Counted from the first letter of the stretch, positions 1-8,542 are shown. The stretch is DNA of 64,000 nt from Chloroflexota bacterium (GCA_016875535.1 VGPF01000006.1:22336-86335), one strand, 5' to 3'. Numbers and translations: made by a program. The notes: generated from the sequence alone by a model not told the origin.

Positions 1-1696
1 AGAGCGTCGCGGCGCGGGCCTTCACCTGCCGCTTGATCTCCTCCGCCGCGTTAATGGCGGCGATGCCTGTGGCGAAGGCGACGCGGCTGCCGCCGGTGGG
101 GCCGGTGAAGCCGATCGTATCGGTATCGCCCACGTTCGGGGTGATGTCCTCCGCCGCGATGCCGAGCACTTCCGCCACCTGCTGGGCTGTGGCGGCGCGC
201 GTCCCGCCGATGTCCGGCGAACCGGTGATAAGGGCCAGCTTGCCGCTGGGGTTCACTGCAATGGTGGCCGATGATGCGCCTCCGGTGTTGCTCCAATAGC
301 CGATGGCGACCCCCCGGCCCGTGTTCGGCGGGAGGGGCGCGGTGTACTGCGGGTGGCGTTTCATCGCCTCGATGACCTCCACGCACCCGATCTTGGGCAC
401 CGCGACGCCGCTCACCAAGCGGTCGCCGGTGCGGATGGCGTTCTTAAGGCGCAGGTCCAGCGGGTCAATGTGCAATTGCTCCGCCAGCTCATCCAGCGCG
501 CTCTCCAGGGCAAAGGCCGCCTGGGGAGCGCCTGGCGCGCGATAGGCGGCCACCTTCGGCTTGTTGACCACAACGTCATAGCCTTCCGCCCGCATGTTGG
601 GGATGCGGTAGGCGGAAAAGATGCACGAGACGCCTGCGCCCATGGGCGACCCGGGGTAGGCGCCCGCCTCGTAGGCCAGCCAGGCATCAGCGGCGGTGAT
701 ACGGCCATCGCGCTTTGCGCCGAGCTTGAGACGGATCACTGTGCCGGCCGTGGGGCCGCTGGCTTGGAAGACCTCGCTCCGGCTCATCGTCATCTTCACC
801 GGGTGGCCGGACTTCCGCGAAAGGAGCGCGGCAACGGCGTCCAGGTGGAGGCTGATCTTCCCGCCGAAGCCGCCGCCGATCTCCATCGCGATGACCTTGA
901 TCATGGCGTCAGGCAGCCCCAGCATGGCCGCCAGCTGGCCGCGAACGCCGAAGTGCCCTTGGGTGCTGGTCCAGACCGTCACGCGGCCATCCGGGCCCCA
1001 GTAGGCGGTGCCGTTGTGCGGCTCGATGTATCCCTGGTGGACGGCCGTGGTGCGATATTCCCGCTCCAGGATGACCTCGGCCTCCTCGAATCCCGCCTCC
1101 AGGTCTCCCTGCTGCATCAGCAGCCGGGAGGCGATATTGCCGCGCTGGCCGCTATCCTCTCCCCGCGTGAAGCGCCTCTGCTGGAGGAGCATCGTCATGT
1201 TTTCATGGAGGAGCGGCGCCGTGGGCTTCATCGCCTCCAAAACATCTTGCACAAAGGGCAGCACTTCGTAGTCAACCTTGATCTTCTCCAGCGCCTCTTC
1301 CGCGATGTGCGGGCTGACGGCGGCCACGGCGGCTACCGCATGGCCGACGAAGAGCGCCTTCTTGGGCGCGAGGCTGATCTCGCAGAGAAGGCGGGAGTTC
1401 GCCAGCGTCTCGCCCAGGTCGACCGGAACGTTGTTCTTGATGATCGGCATATCGGCGGCGGTGACCACGGCTTTCACGCCGGGCATCGCCAGGGCGGCGG
1501 AGGCGTCTATCGCCTTGATGCGCGCGTGCGGATGGGGACTGCGCAGGACCTTGCCGTAGAGCATCCCCGGCAGGATGATGTCCGCGCCGTACTTGGCGCG
1601 GCCCGTCACCTTGTCCACGCCATCGTGACGGATGGGGCGCGTGCCCACCACGCGGAACTGCTGGCCGGTCGCCGGGCGTTCTTCAGTTGTCGTCAT
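1..1696 (-). CDS. Xanthine dehydrogenase-family molybdopterin-binding (large) subunit, 3' end missing
   Basis: The reading frame is open from the ATG at 1696 down to the window edge, giving the first 565 residues of a protein that normally has about 750-800. It begins with the family's pattern (a G-RPIRHDG-DKVTG-AKY stretch at about residues 19-40), has the molybdopterin-binding GGGFGGK at 274-280 and an AYRAPG segment starting at 384. In this family the subunit carries the Mo-pterin site and hydroxylates N-heterocycles or aldehydes, working with FAD and 2Fe-2S subunits. AYRAPG rather than the AYRCSFR of CO dehydrogenases argues against CoxL. Partner subunits are not visible, so they may lie beyond the left edge. 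The substrate cannot be predicted. Confidence 0.9.
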   Translation of the reverse strand, partial: MTTTEERPATGQQFRVVGTRPIRHDGVDKVTGRAKYGADIILPGMLYGKVLRSPHPHARIKAIDASAALAMPGVKAVVTAADMPIIKNNVPVDLGETLANSRLLCEISLAPKKALFVGHAVAAVAAVSPHIAEEALEKIKVDYEVLPFVQDVLEAMKPTAPLLHENMTMLLQQRRFTRGEDSGQRGNIASRLLMQQGDLEAGFEEAEVILEREYRTTAVHQGYIEPHNGTAYWGPDGRVTVWTSTQGHFGVRGQLAAMLGLPDAMIKVIAMEIGGGFGGKISLHLDAVAALLSRKSGHPVKMTMSRSEVFQASGPTAGTVIRLKLGAKRDGRITAADAWLAYEAGAYPGSPMGAGVSCIFSAYRIPNMRAEGYDVVVNKPKVAAYRAPGAPQAAFALESALDELAEQLHIDPLDLRLKNAIRTGDRLVSGVAVPKIGCVEVIEAMKRHPQYTAPLPPNTGRGVAIGYWSNTGGASSATIAVNPSGKLALITGSPDIGGTRAATAQQVAEVLGIAAEDITPNVGDTDTIGFTGPTGGSRVAFATGIAAINAAEEIKRQVKARAATL

Positions 1697-1803
1697 AGCG
1701 AACCCCCTTCATAAGGCAGAAGTGTAGCAACGCACGCTCCGGAGCGTCAACAGAAGCGGCGTCAGGCAAAAATCGCAGCGCCATCTGGTAGACTGGATAG
1801 GCT

Positions 1804-2304
1804 ATGGCGAAACCCTCCCTCACCCCCGGCTGGCGTCGCGCCCTGCCCATCGCGAGCATCGTCGCCTTCGTTATCGCCTTCGACCAGGTGACGAAATTCA
1901 TCGTCCGCCAGCGCATGGCGCTCGGCGAGTCCTACCCGGAGAACTGGCCCGTGCGCTTCACCCACGTCAACAACACCGGCAGCGCCTTCGGCCTCTTCGA
2001 TAACCAGACCCTCTTCCTCATCATCGCCTCCATCGCCGCCATCGCCGTCATCCTCGTCCTCTATCGCCAGGCGGCCGGCCACGGCATCCTCCGCATTTCC
2101 CTGGGCCTCATCCTCGGCGGCGCGGTGAGCAACCTCGCCGACCGCATCCGCATGGGCCATGTCACCGATTTCATCGAGCTTCCCCGCTGGCCCGTCTTCA
2201 ACGTCGCCGATTCCTGCGTCACCATCGGCATCGTCATCCTCGCCCTGGTGGTCATCTTCGGCGGCAAGACCAAGGGTGCCCCTGCCAAGTTGCCGCAGTC
2301 CTGA
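1804..2304 (+). CDS. lspA: Lipoprotein signal peptidase (signal peptidase II)
   Basis: This 166-residue inner-membrane aspartic protease cleaves the signal peptide of prolipoproteins after lipid attachment. Four hydrophobic segments are visible. The family blocks are in order: FDQVTK near residue 26, NNTGSAFG at 56-63, GGAVSNLAD with catalytic Asp113, and FNVAD with catalytic Asp136. The length is normal. Several lipoproteins with a clear lipobox elsewhere in the window (20158-21234, 44561-45142, 62599-63897) are plausible substrates. It lies upstream of rluD in the same direction, separated by a 150-bp repeat-bearing gap, a common pairing in bacteria. Confidence 0.97.
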   Translation: MAKPSLTPGWRRALPIASIVAFVIAFDQVTKFIVRQRMALGESYPENWPVRFTHVNNTGSAFGLFDNQTLFLIIASIAAIAVILVLYRQAAGHGILRISLGLILGGAVSNLADRIRMGHVTDFIELPRWPVFNVADSCVTIGIVILALVVIFGGKTKGAPAKLPQS

Positions 2305-2365
2305 TCCGCCTCGCGCCCCGAATGAACGTCATGAGCGTGACATGACAGATGTTCACGCTAACCCG

Positions 2366-2438
2366 CCTCTCCCTGGATGGGAGAGAGCCTGCGCTGAGTC
2401 TGCCGAAGCGAACTCGAGTGAAGCCCGAGAAGAGAGGG
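2366..2438. repeat. Interspersed palindromic repeat, lspA-rluD gap
   Basis: The reverse complement of this stretch shares the order CCCTCTC-TCTCGGGCT-ACTCGAGTTC-CTCTCCCATC-AGGGAGAG with 8473-8523, although the latter lacks an internal segment. CTCTCCC/GGGAGAG arms give it a hairpin. It is a diverged copy of a dispersed intergenic repeat. Confidence 0.6.
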
Positions 2439-2454
2439 TGTCTACAAAAGGCCT

Positions 2455-3351
2455 ATGCCCAAGTCCCACCTGCTCACCGCAGCCGAGTCGGCCTCGCGAC
2501 TGGACAAGTTCCTGTCGGAGCAGCTGCCTTCGCTGACGCGGTCTTATGTGAAGAACTTGATTGACGACGGCCTTGTGCTGGTGAACGACCACCCAGCAAA
2601 GCCGAGCCAGAAACTGAAGGCGGGCGATAGCGTCCGCGTCACCGAGCCGGACGCCGCGCCCATCGAAGTGACGCCGCAAGAGATCCCGCTGGACGTGCTG
2701 TACGAAGATAGCGATGTGATCGTCATCAATAAGCCTGCGGGACTGACGGTCCACCCGGCGCCGGGCCACCCGGATAGCACGCTCGTGAACGCCATCCTGG
2801 CCCGCTGCCCGGACCTTGGCGCCATCAACGGCGATATCCGCCCGGGCATCGTCCACCGCCTGGATAAGGACACCTCCGGCGTCATGGTCGTCGCCAAGAA
2901 CCAGGCGGCGCAGCAATCGCTGGCCCAGCAGTTCAAGGACCGCACCGTGGAGAAGAGCTACATCGCCCTGGCCACGGGCCGCGTGAAGCACGAAAAGGGG
3001 ATGATCACCGCTGCGCTCGGCCGCAACCCGCGCGACCGCAAGAAGATCTCCGTCCTCGTGGGCGGCCGGCCGTCCATCACCAGCTACCAGGTGGTGCGGC
3101 GCTACAAAGAGGCCGCGCTCATCGAGGCGCTGCCGAAGACGGGGCGCACCCACCAGATCCGCGCCCACATGGCCTCCATCGGCCATCCCCTCGTCGGCGA
3201 TGGCCTCTATGGCGGCGGCACCAAGCTCCTAGGGCGCCAGTTCCTCCACGCCGCCAGGCTCGCCTTCACCCACCCGCGCACCGGCCAGCGCGTGAGCTTT
3301 GAAGCCAAGCTCCCGGACGACCTGGAGCGCGTCCTGGCGCAGCTTTCGTAG
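2455..3351 (+). CDS. rluD: RluA/RluD-family 23S rRNA pseudouridine synthase
   Basis: This 298-residue enzyme isomerises uridine to pseudouridine in large-subunit rRNA. An N-terminal S4 RNA-binding domain (SRLDKFLSEQLPSLTRS, about residues 14-60) precedes the catalytic domain, which contains HRLDKDTSG with the catalytic aspartate at residue 139. GRTHQIRAHM and GHPLVGDGLYGG further on are family blocks. The start is the ATG at 2455, preceded by AAAGG. The S4 domain and overall length favour the RluD subgroup; the exact target uridines cannot be read from sequence. Confidence 0.93.
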   Translation: MPKSHLLTAAESASRLDKFLSEQLPSLTRSYVKNLIDDGLVLVNDHPAKPSQKLKAGDSVRVTEPDAAPIEVTPQEIPLDVLYEDSDVIVINKPAGLTVHPAPGHPDSTLVNAILARCPDLGAINGDIRPGIVHRLDKDTSGVMVVAKNQAAQQSLAQQFKDRTVEKSYIALATGRVKHEKGMITAALGRNPRDRKKISVLVGGRPSITSYQVVRRYKEAALIEALPKTGRTHQIRAHMASIGHPLVGDGLYGGGTKLLGRQFLHAARLAFTHPRTGQRVSFEAKLPDDLERVLAQLS

Positions 3352-3363
3352 GCTTCGACCTAT

Positions 3364-3512
3364 CCCCTAACCCCTTCCCTGAGAAGGAAGGGGCATTTCG
3401 CTGATCTAGAAAGTAGCGTCGGCCCTGCTCTACTAGGCGTCCCTCTCTTCTCAGGCGCCATTCTGATGGCGGGTGCTCGGCTTCGAGCTACGTGAGGGAT
3501 ACAAGGGGAGAG
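3364..3512. repeat. Dispersed mosaic palindromic repeat, copy 1
   Basis: Lies between the convergent rluD and quinone oxidoreductase genes. It shares ordered blocks with 42303-42500: GAAGGA..GGCA-TTCGCTG, GAAAG-AGC-TCGGCC, a GCCAT-CTGATGGC palindrome, and CGAGCTACGTGAGGGA followed by GGGAGAGG. Reverse-complement relatives occur at 48829-48960 and 49139-49255. Confidence 0.65.
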
Positions 3513-3516
3513 GCCG

Positions 3517-4479
3517 CTACGCCATCTTGATGGCGATCTTCCCCACGCCCTTGCGCTCCTCCAGGTAGCGGTGCGCCTCCGCCGCCTGCGCCATGGGGAA
3601 GACGGTGACGGGCACCGGCTTCAGCACGCCCGATCCGAAGAGGTCCAAGACCTTGGCGTACTCGCTGCGCGGCAGCTGGTGCAAGCCCGCGCTGCCGTAG
3701 ACGATGGAGATGCCGCGCACCAGGTCCAGAACGTGGAAGCGCACCATCGGGTCGCCGCTGCTGAAGCCCAGGAGCACCATGCGCCCGTCGTCGGCGAGGC
3801 ACTTGATACCCTTGCCCACCGCTTCGCCGCCCAGGCCGTCCAGCACCAGGTCAACGCCGCGATTCCCCGTCAGGCGCATCGTCTCCGGCGCGAAGTCGTG
3901 CGTCGAGTAGTTGATCAGTTCGTCGGCCCCGAAGCTCTTGGCGAGCTCCAGCTTCGCCGGGCTGCTCGCCGTCGCGATGACCTTCGCCCCCAGGTGCTTC
4001 GCGATCTGCACCGCCGCGATGCCGACGCCATTTCCCGCCGAGTGGATGAGGGCCGTCTGCCCTCGCTGGAGCCTGCCGCGGACGGCCAGCGAGCACCAGG
4101 CCGTCATGAAGATCTGGGGGACCGTCGCCGCCTGCTCCATCGCCATCCCGCTTGGCACAGCGAAGACAGCATCCTGCTTCGCGATGAAGTATTCGGCGTA
4201 CGAGCCGCGCAGCTTGAAGGCCAGGACGCGCTCGCCCGGCCTGCACGTGGTCACGCCCGCGCCCACGGCCTCCACCGTCCCCGAGCCTTCCAGGCCGGGG
4301 CAGAAGGGGAGGCTCTGCACCTTGATATGCCCCTTGCGGAAGGCGATATCGGCATAGTTGACGCCCGCATAGGCCGTCTTGACCAGCACCTCCCCAGGCC
4401 CGGGCGATGGCCTGGGCACGTCATCGAGGCGCAGGACGTCAGCTGCGCCGGTCTGGTGGAAGCGGATAGCGCGCATCAA
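3517..4479 (-). CDS. Zinc-independent NAD(P)H:quinone oxidoreductase-type medium-chain dehydrogenase
   Basis: This 320-residue protein belongs to the medium-chain dehydrogenase/reductase superfamily, quinone-oxidoreductase branch, which reduces quinones or enones with NADPH. An N-terminal GroES-like domain (residues 1-120) is followed by a Rossmann domain with AGNGVG at 148-153. The structural and catalytic cysteine/histidine zinc ligands of alcohol dehydrogenases are absent, as expected for this branch. The start is MMRAIRFH at 4479, the usual N-terminus of the family. It is convergent with rluD and divergent from the low-GC gene at 4607. The substrate is unknown. Confidence 0.9.
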   Translation of the reverse strand: MMRAIRFHQTGAADVLRLDDVPRPSPGPGEVLVKTAYAGVNYADIAFRKGHIKVQSLPFCPGLEGSGTVEAVGAGVTTCRPGERVLAFKLRGSYAEYFIAKQDAVFAVPSGMAMEQAATVPQIFMTAWCSLAVRGRLQRGQTALIHSAGNGVGIAAVQIAKHLGAKVIATASSPAKLELAKSFGADELINYSTHDFAPETMRLTGNRGVDLVLDGLGGEAVGKGIKCLADDGRMVLLGFSSGDPMVRFHVLDLVRGISIVYGSAGLHQLPRSEYAKVLDLFGSGVLKPVPVTVFPMAQAAEAHRYLEERKGVGKIAIKMA

Positions 4480-4606
4480 ACTATTGCCTTCTTCCCAGAA
4501 AGTGGCAGATATAATAACCTGCTTCTAATGCTAGGTGATACCTCCACACGAAAAGGGCAAAGTTAGGTGGCCAGATCAACGACACCTCGACTTGGAGCGA
4601 CTAACT

Positions 4607-5197
4607 GTGAGTATTCAGCTTCAAACTATTGTTGATGACTTCGCCCACGCCCTCAAAGTTGTGGACTCAAATAGCCCAATTGGCAAATCAAAAAATCGAA
4701 CATATAAACCTGGAGTAGGCCCTCTAACTGAGGCCCAAGCCATGAAATATGACCTGGATGTTCTCAAAGCCGAAAAACCAGGCTTGTACCTAGACGCCGG
4801 CCCAGTGAAGTACCCTGGGGCTTCCGCATACTGTGACTTGGTTCTTCCAGGGAGTTGGGCTCTGGAATTCAAACTACTAAGGCCCTATGGCGACAATGAC
4901 AAACCCGCCGAACATTGGTCAGAGAATATCCTTCATCCTTACCCAGGTAACACAAGCTCCATCGGGGACGGACTCAAACTTAAGGCGAGCACTTTCCAAG
5001 AGCGCAAAGGCCTAATCGTGTTCGGGTTCGAGCATAGTCCTCCTCGGCTGGATCTTGAAATTGTTGTGCATTCATTTGAGCTTATAACTAGACAAATCCT
5101 TGGAATTTCGATTGGTCAGCGTTGCGTTGCCACATTTGGAGAATTAATCCATCCGACTCACCAGCAAGGACGGGTGTACGGCTGGGAGCTCATCTAG
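4607..5197 (+). CDS. Unassigned protein with a PD-(D/E)XK-like D...EFK motif
   Basis: I do not recognise the family. A GTG at 4607 follows GGAG with normal spacing and gives 196 residues; the frame extends up to an ATG at 4535. The segment CDLVLPGSWALEFK places an Asp 10 residues before a Glu-x-Lys in a hydrophobic beta-strand context, resembling the active-site core of restriction-endonuclease-fold proteins (Asp77, Glu87, Lys89 from the GTG). The assignment is weak because no partner methyltransferase or helicase is adjacent. Base composition is near 45-50% GC, well below its neighbours, and codon use is AT-richer, so recent acquisition is likely. It is followed by two more low-GC genes. Confidence 0.6.
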   Translation: MSIQLQTIVDDFAHALKVVDSNSPIGKSKNRTYKPGVGPLTEAQAMKYDLDVLKAEKPGLYLDAGPVKYPGASAYCDLVLPGSWALEFKLLRPYGDNDKPAEHWSENILHPYPGNTSSIGDGLKLKASTFQERKGLIVFGFEHSPPRLDLEIVVHSFELITRQILGISIGQRCVATFGELIHPTHQQGRVYGWELI

Positions 5198-5252
5198 TCC
5201 TTGAGCCTTATTCATATTTCTTTCTATGGTGTAGACTCTGCCAATTCTCAAA

Positions 5253-5486
5253 ATGGGGTGGGTGATGGAAACCGAACATCGTTTTATAGTCATGCCTACG
5301 AAGGAGGCCGCTTGGAATAATCTTGTAAGCCTCGATTATGCCCCAGGAGTCGCGCCACAACTCGCCAAACTCTTGAGCGAGCAACTGGGCAAACTGGATC
5401 ATGGCTGGGACGTTGTATCTCATCAATTAGTTCCCATCGGTTCGCGGACTTATTCCATTTTCTTGATGCGCCCCCAAAGTAAGTAA
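5253..5486 (+). CDS. Small hypothetical protein, DUF4177-like
   Basis: This is a 77-residue protein (73 if started at the ATG at 5265, which has a GGGGTGGG purine run before it). The segment LSEQLGKLDHGWDVVSHQLVP...RTYSIFLMRP resembles the compact DUF4177 pattern (LN-LG--GWE-VS-----...-LKR), a small alpha/beta fold of unknown role. The antisense frame over the same region shows no recognisable pattern. It lies in the low-GC island between the quinone oxidoreductase and tetR. The family match is by eye only. Confidence 0.55.
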   Translation: MGWVMETEHRFIVMPTKEAAWNNLVSLDYAPGVAPQLAKLLSEQLGKLDHGWDVVSHQLVPIGSRTYSIFLMRPQSK

Positions 5487-5638
5487 AAGCCTCGTTTTCC
5501 TCTAAATCTTTCATTAATCTCCTTTCATCGGAATAGGCGCCTTCACGCCCTATTTTTGCGCCATGCTATGCTCTCGGTCATTGTGCTCCAAGCACAGGCG
5601 CTAGCTGTAGGTTCCAGAGCATCAGTAAGGAGGGTGGC

Positions 5639-6040
5639 GTGACGGACAAGAGTTTCGATAAAGAGGTTCTCGGAAGGATGATGAAACTACAGAGAGCCTT
5701 CGATAATCTCAAAGGCCGTGTAAAGCGCATCGAAGAAAAGCACGATATCGCAGGCTTCCAGCAACAACTAAACGGTCTCGACAAAAGATTGCGGCTCGTA
5801 GAGAAGTCGCTTCTGGACACGCGGCAACGCCTAGCTGTGGAGTCTATCTCTAGGGAGTGTGACGAGATTCTGATAGTCCTAGACCTGACGGCTGACCCAG
5901 AAGATCCTCGGAAGGCCAACGCGAGCAAAAAGGTTGTCACCACAGCCGCTTCAGCTAGAGAGCGAGCCAAATCGTCGAACACTCCAGAAAGCGTTGCCAA
6001 GGAAGTCAGCAGCCTCTGGAAGAAAGAACTCAAAAATTAG
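5639..6040 (+). CDS. Hypothetical coiled-coil protein
   Basis: A GTG-started frame (GGAGGGTGGC precedes it) encodes 133 residues. Roughly residues 10-70 are a charged heptad-rich helix (MMKLQRAFDNLKGRVKRIEEK, then LNGLDKRLRLVEKSLLDTRQRL), typical of a coiled coil. The middle has ECDEILIVLDLTADP and the C-terminus is Lys/Ser/Ala rich. There are no membrane segments. Composition is lower in GC than the flanking operons, as for its two left neighbours. I do not recognise a family and propose no function. Confidence 0.5.
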   Translation: MTDKSFDKEVLGRMMKLQRAFDNLKGRVKRIEEKHDIAGFQQQLNGLDKRLRLVEKSLLDTRQRLAVESISRECDEILIVLDLTADPEDPRKANASKKVVTTAASARERAKSSNTPESVAKEVSSLWKKELKN

Positions 6041-6235
6041 GCTTCACGGACATTTACCATACGTCACTGTAGCCGCTCACGGGCCGCAAGGTTTTTCTGC
6101 GTTTCTTTCTTTCCGTGACCTGTGTTTTCCTGACCTCCTCCCTCGCTATCTCCCGCACTCGTTTTTCCGTCAATGTCTTTTGGTTTCGTCTCTTTTGCGT
6201 CAAGGGTTCCTCCTGAAATATGAATAACGCTCCCC

Positions 6236-6264
6236 TTGACCCCCTCTTTCGCCCTCGGTATACT
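6236..6264 (+). promoter_or_regulatory. Sigma70-type promoter of the tetR-menaquinone operon
   Basis: TTGACC at 6236-6241 and TATACT at 6259-6264 are separated by exactly 17 bp. Transcription would begin near 6271, inside the palindrome at 6267-6286, leaving a leader of only about 20 nt without a Shine-Dalgarno sequence before the tetR ATG at 6293. Confidence 0.7.
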
Positions 6265-6266
6265 TC

Positions 6267-6286
6267 AACCGACTGACCAGTCGGTT
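6267..6286. promoter_or_regulatory. TetR-type operator palindrome
   Basis: AACCGACT-GACC-AGTCGGTT is a perfect inverted repeat of 8-bp arms. With one extra base it extends outward to CTTCA/TTGAAG. It covers the predicted transcription start and ends 6 bp before the tetR ATG. Arms of this size with a GACC centre are typical of TetR/AcrR-family operators, so autorepression is the simplest reading. Confidence 0.75.
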
Positions 6287-6292
6287 TGAAGC

Positions 6293-6880
6293 ATGACGAC
6301 CCAGAAACAGCAGACGCGCGAACGGCTCCTGGAAGTGGCCGAAGAGGTCTTCGCCCAGCGCGGCTATTATGATGCCGCCGTGGACGAGATCGTCGAAAAG
6401 TCCGGCATGTCCAAGGGCGCCGTCTACTTCCACTTCCCCAGCAAGGAGCGCCTTTTCCTGGCCGTTATGGACCAGCTGGGCAAGCGCCTCATCCACCGCA
6501 TCGAGCGCGAGATCGCGCCCCTGACCGACCCCGTCCGGCGCCTGGATATGGCGATGGAGACCACCGTCCGCACCCTCACCAAGCACAAGAGCCTGGCCAA
6601 GCTCCTCCTCGTCAAGGGCTACAGCATGGGCCCCGCCTTCGCCAAGAGGCGCCAGGAAATCATGGGGCGCTTCGCCGAGATGACGGAGGGCCTCATGCGT
6701 GAGGCCCAGGGCGAAAGCGCCCGCGTGGACGCCGGGCTGGCCGCCCTCGCCTGGCAGGGCGCCATCAGCGAGACCGTGGTCCGCTGGCTGGAGACGGGGC
6801 GTCCCCACCCGGTGGAGGAGGCCCTGCCCACCCTGCGGGCCATGCTCCACGGCGCGCTGGGGATAGGCGAGGCGTCATGA
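6293..6880 (+). CDS. TetR/AcrR-family transcriptional regulator
   Basis: This 195-residue protein has an N-terminal helix-turn-helix at about residues 9-55 (RERLLEVAEEVFAQRGYYDAA, then MSKGAVYFHFPSKERLF), a diagnostic TetR pattern, followed by a helical ligand-binding domain. Its stop overlaps the mqnP start by four bases (ATGA), so the two are translationally coupled. A perfect palindrome sits on its own promoter. The context implies that it senses something related to quinone, redox or lipid state and controls the downstream menaquinone genes; the ligand is unknown. Confidence 0.92.
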   Translation: MTTQKQQTRERLLEVAEEVFAQRGYYDAAVDEIVEKSGMSKGAVYFHFPSKERLFLAVMDQLGKRLIHRIEREIAPLTDPVRRLDMAMETTVRTLTKHKSLAKLLLVKGYSMGPAFAKRRQEIMGRFAEMTEGLMREAQGESARVDAGLAALAWQGAISETVVRWLETGRPHPVEEALPTLRAMLHGALGIGEAS

Positions 6881-7761
6881 GCCAAGCCGCCGCAACCGCC
6901 GGCCGCGCGCCCCTGGGCAAGCTCGCCATCTTCGCCCGGTCCATCAAGTTCGAGCACAGCATCTTCGCCCTCCCCTTCGCCTACGCCGCCCTCTTCCTGG
7001 TGGAAGATGGCTGGCCATTGGCAAGCCATTTCCTCTGGATCACCCTCGCCATGGTCAGCGCCCGCACCATCGCCATGGCCGCCAACCGCCTCATAGACGC
7101 GCAGATAGACGCGCGCAACCCGCGCACCGCCGGGCGCGCCCTGCCCGCGGGGCTCCTGGCGCGGCGCGATATGCTCCTCTTCATGGGCCTCTCGCTGGCC
7201 CTCTTCCTTCTCGCCGTCTACAACCTCAGCCAGTGGGCACAGCGCCTCTGGCCCGCCGCCCTCACGCCCATGATCCTCTACCCCTATCTCAAGCGCTTCA
7301 CCTGGCTCTGCCACTTCGGCATCGGCCTCGTCTATCTCGTCGTCCCCACGGGCGTCTGGCTCGCCGTTGCCGATGAGCTCACGGCGGGCTCCATCCTCCT
7401 GGCGGCAGGCGCGGCCCTCTGGGTCTCCGGCTTCGATGTCATCTACGCCCTCCAAGACCTCGCCTTCGACCGCAAGGAGGGCCTGCACTCCATCCCGGCG
7501 CGCTTCGGCAAGGTCTGGGCCTTGGCCATCGCGCGGGGCGTCCACCTCCTCACCATCGCCTTCGTCGTCGCCGCCGGGCCGCTCCTGGATGCAGGCGCCT
7601 TCTACTACACCGGCGTCGTCGCCTTCATCGCCCTCATCCTCTACGAGCACTGGCTCATGCGCTCGGGCGATGAATCGAAGATCGGCATGGCCTTCTTCAA
7701 TATGAACGGCATCATCGCCGTCGTCTTCTTCCTCTTCGTCATGGCGGACGTCCTGGTCTGA
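6877..7761 (+). CDS. mqnP: UbiA-family prenyltransferase, probably MqnP of the futalosine pathway
   Basis: This 294-residue integral membrane protein has eight or nine hydrophobic segments and both aspartate-rich motifs of UbiA prenyltransferases: N70-x3-D74-x3-D78 (NRLIDAQIDARN) and D187...D194-x3-D198 (DVIYALQDLAFD). These bind the Mg2+-diphosphate of a polyprenyl donor. Lying with ubiX, ubiD, mqnE, mqnA and mqnC, it most likely prenylates the dihydroxynaphthoate intermediate of menaquinone synthesis rather than 4-hydroxybenzoate. The ATG overlaps the tetR stop. Confidence 0.88.
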   Translation: MSQAAATAGRAPLGKLAIFARSIKFEHSIFALPFAYAALFLVEDGWPLASHFLWITLAMVSARTIAMAANRLIDAQIDARNPRTAGRALPAGLLARRDMLLFMGLSLALFLLAVYNLSQWAQRLWPAALTPMILYPYLKRFTWLCHFGIGLVYLVVPTGVWLAVADELTAGSILLAAGAALWVSGFDVIYALQDLAFDRKEGLHSIPARFGKVWALAIARGVHLLTIAFVVAAGPLLDAGAFYYTGVVAFIALILYEHWLMRSGDESKIGMAFFNMNGIIAVVFFLFVMADVLV

Positions 7762-7826
7762 TCCTGTCACCCTAAGCGATCCCGGTCCTCCGAGAAGCGA
7801 AGGGCCTGCGAGAAAGGAAACGAACG

Positions 7827-8459
7827 ATGCGCACATACGTCATAGGCATCACCGGGGCCAGCGGCGCCCCCTACGCCCGGCAGGTCCTCCGCGGCCTCCT
7901 GGAGCGCGGCTGCCACGTCAACCTCATCGTCTCTCCCGCCGGCGAGCGCGTCGTCGCCATCGAGCTCGGCCTGCAGATGAAGGGCGGACGCGCCGCGCGG
8001 CAGGAGCAGTGGGCCGATTACCTGGCCGTGGGCAAAGGCTCCCTGGAGCTTCTGCCCCACAAGGACTTCGCCGCCTCCATCTCCAGCGGCTCTTCCCCCT
8101 TCGATGGCATGGCCGTCGTGCCATGCTCCATGGGCACCGTGGGACGCATCGCCCACGGCCTCTCCACGAACCTCATCGAGCGCGCCGCCGATGTGGCGCT
8201 CAAGGAGAAGCGGCGGCTGGTCATCGTCCCGCGCGAAACGCCGCTTAACCTCATCCACCTGCGCAATATGACGGCCCTGGCCGAAGCGGGCGCGGAGATA
8301 CTCCCCGCCATGCCCGGCTTCTACCACCTGCCCAAGTCCGTGGACGACCTGGTGAACAGCGTCGCCGGGCGCATCCTCGATCGCCTGGGCGTTGAAAACG
8401 ACCTCTATGCGCAGTGGCGCGGCGACCCGCTGGCCCAGCTGGCACAGGTGGACGAATAG
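7827..8459 (+). CDS. ubiX: UbiX-family flavin prenyltransferase
   Basis: This 210-residue protein has the N-terminal FMN-binding GITGASGAPYARQVL and the family block SGSSPFDGMAVVPCSMGT, then RAADVALKEKRRLVIVPRETPL. UbiX attaches a dimethylallyl group to FMN to make the prenylated-FMN cofactor used by UbiD decarboxylases, and ubiD follows 83 bp downstream. AGAAAGGA lies before the ATG at 7827. Length and motif spacing are normal for the family. Confidence 0.95.
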   Translation: MRTYVIGITGASGAPYARQVLRGLLERGCHVNLIVSPAGERVVAIELGLQMKGGRAARQEQWADYLAVGKGSLELLPHKDFAASISSGSSPFDGMAVVPCSMGTVGRIAHGLSTNLIERAADVALKEKRRLVIVPRETPLNLIHLRNMTALAEAGAEILPAMPGFYHLPKSVDDLVNSVAGRILDRLGVENDLYAQWRGDPLAQLAQVDE

Positions 8460-8472
8460 ATGAGTAACATCA

Positions 8473-8523
8473 CCCTCTCCTCTCGGGCTGCGCTCGAGTT
8501 CCTCTCCCATCTAGGGAGAAGAG
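8473..8523. repeat. Interspersed palindromic repeat, ubiX-ubiD gap
   Basis: A short copy of the repeat at 2366-2438 in reverse orientation: CCCTCTCCTCTCGGGCT, CTCGAGTTC and CTCTCCCATCTAGGGAGAAG in the same order. It contains a hairpin and lies inside the menaquinone operon. Confidence 0.6.
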
Positions 8524-8542
8524 CGTAGGGGAAGACAGACCT

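Noticed and set aside
353..1714. A 453-codon open frame on the plus strand
   Set aside because: It is antisense to the molybdopterin-subunit gene, which shows family motifs in order; the plus frame is Arg/His/Gly-rich with no recognisable motif.
4535..4606. Upstream ATG start for the PD-(D/E)XK-like gene
   Set aside because: The GTG at 4607 has a better ribosome site, and the extra residues (MIPPHEKGKVRWPDQRH) look non-native.
6619..7836. A 405-codon open frame on the minus strand
   Set aside because: Acidic, Gly-rich shadow of tetR and mqnP, with no family similarity.
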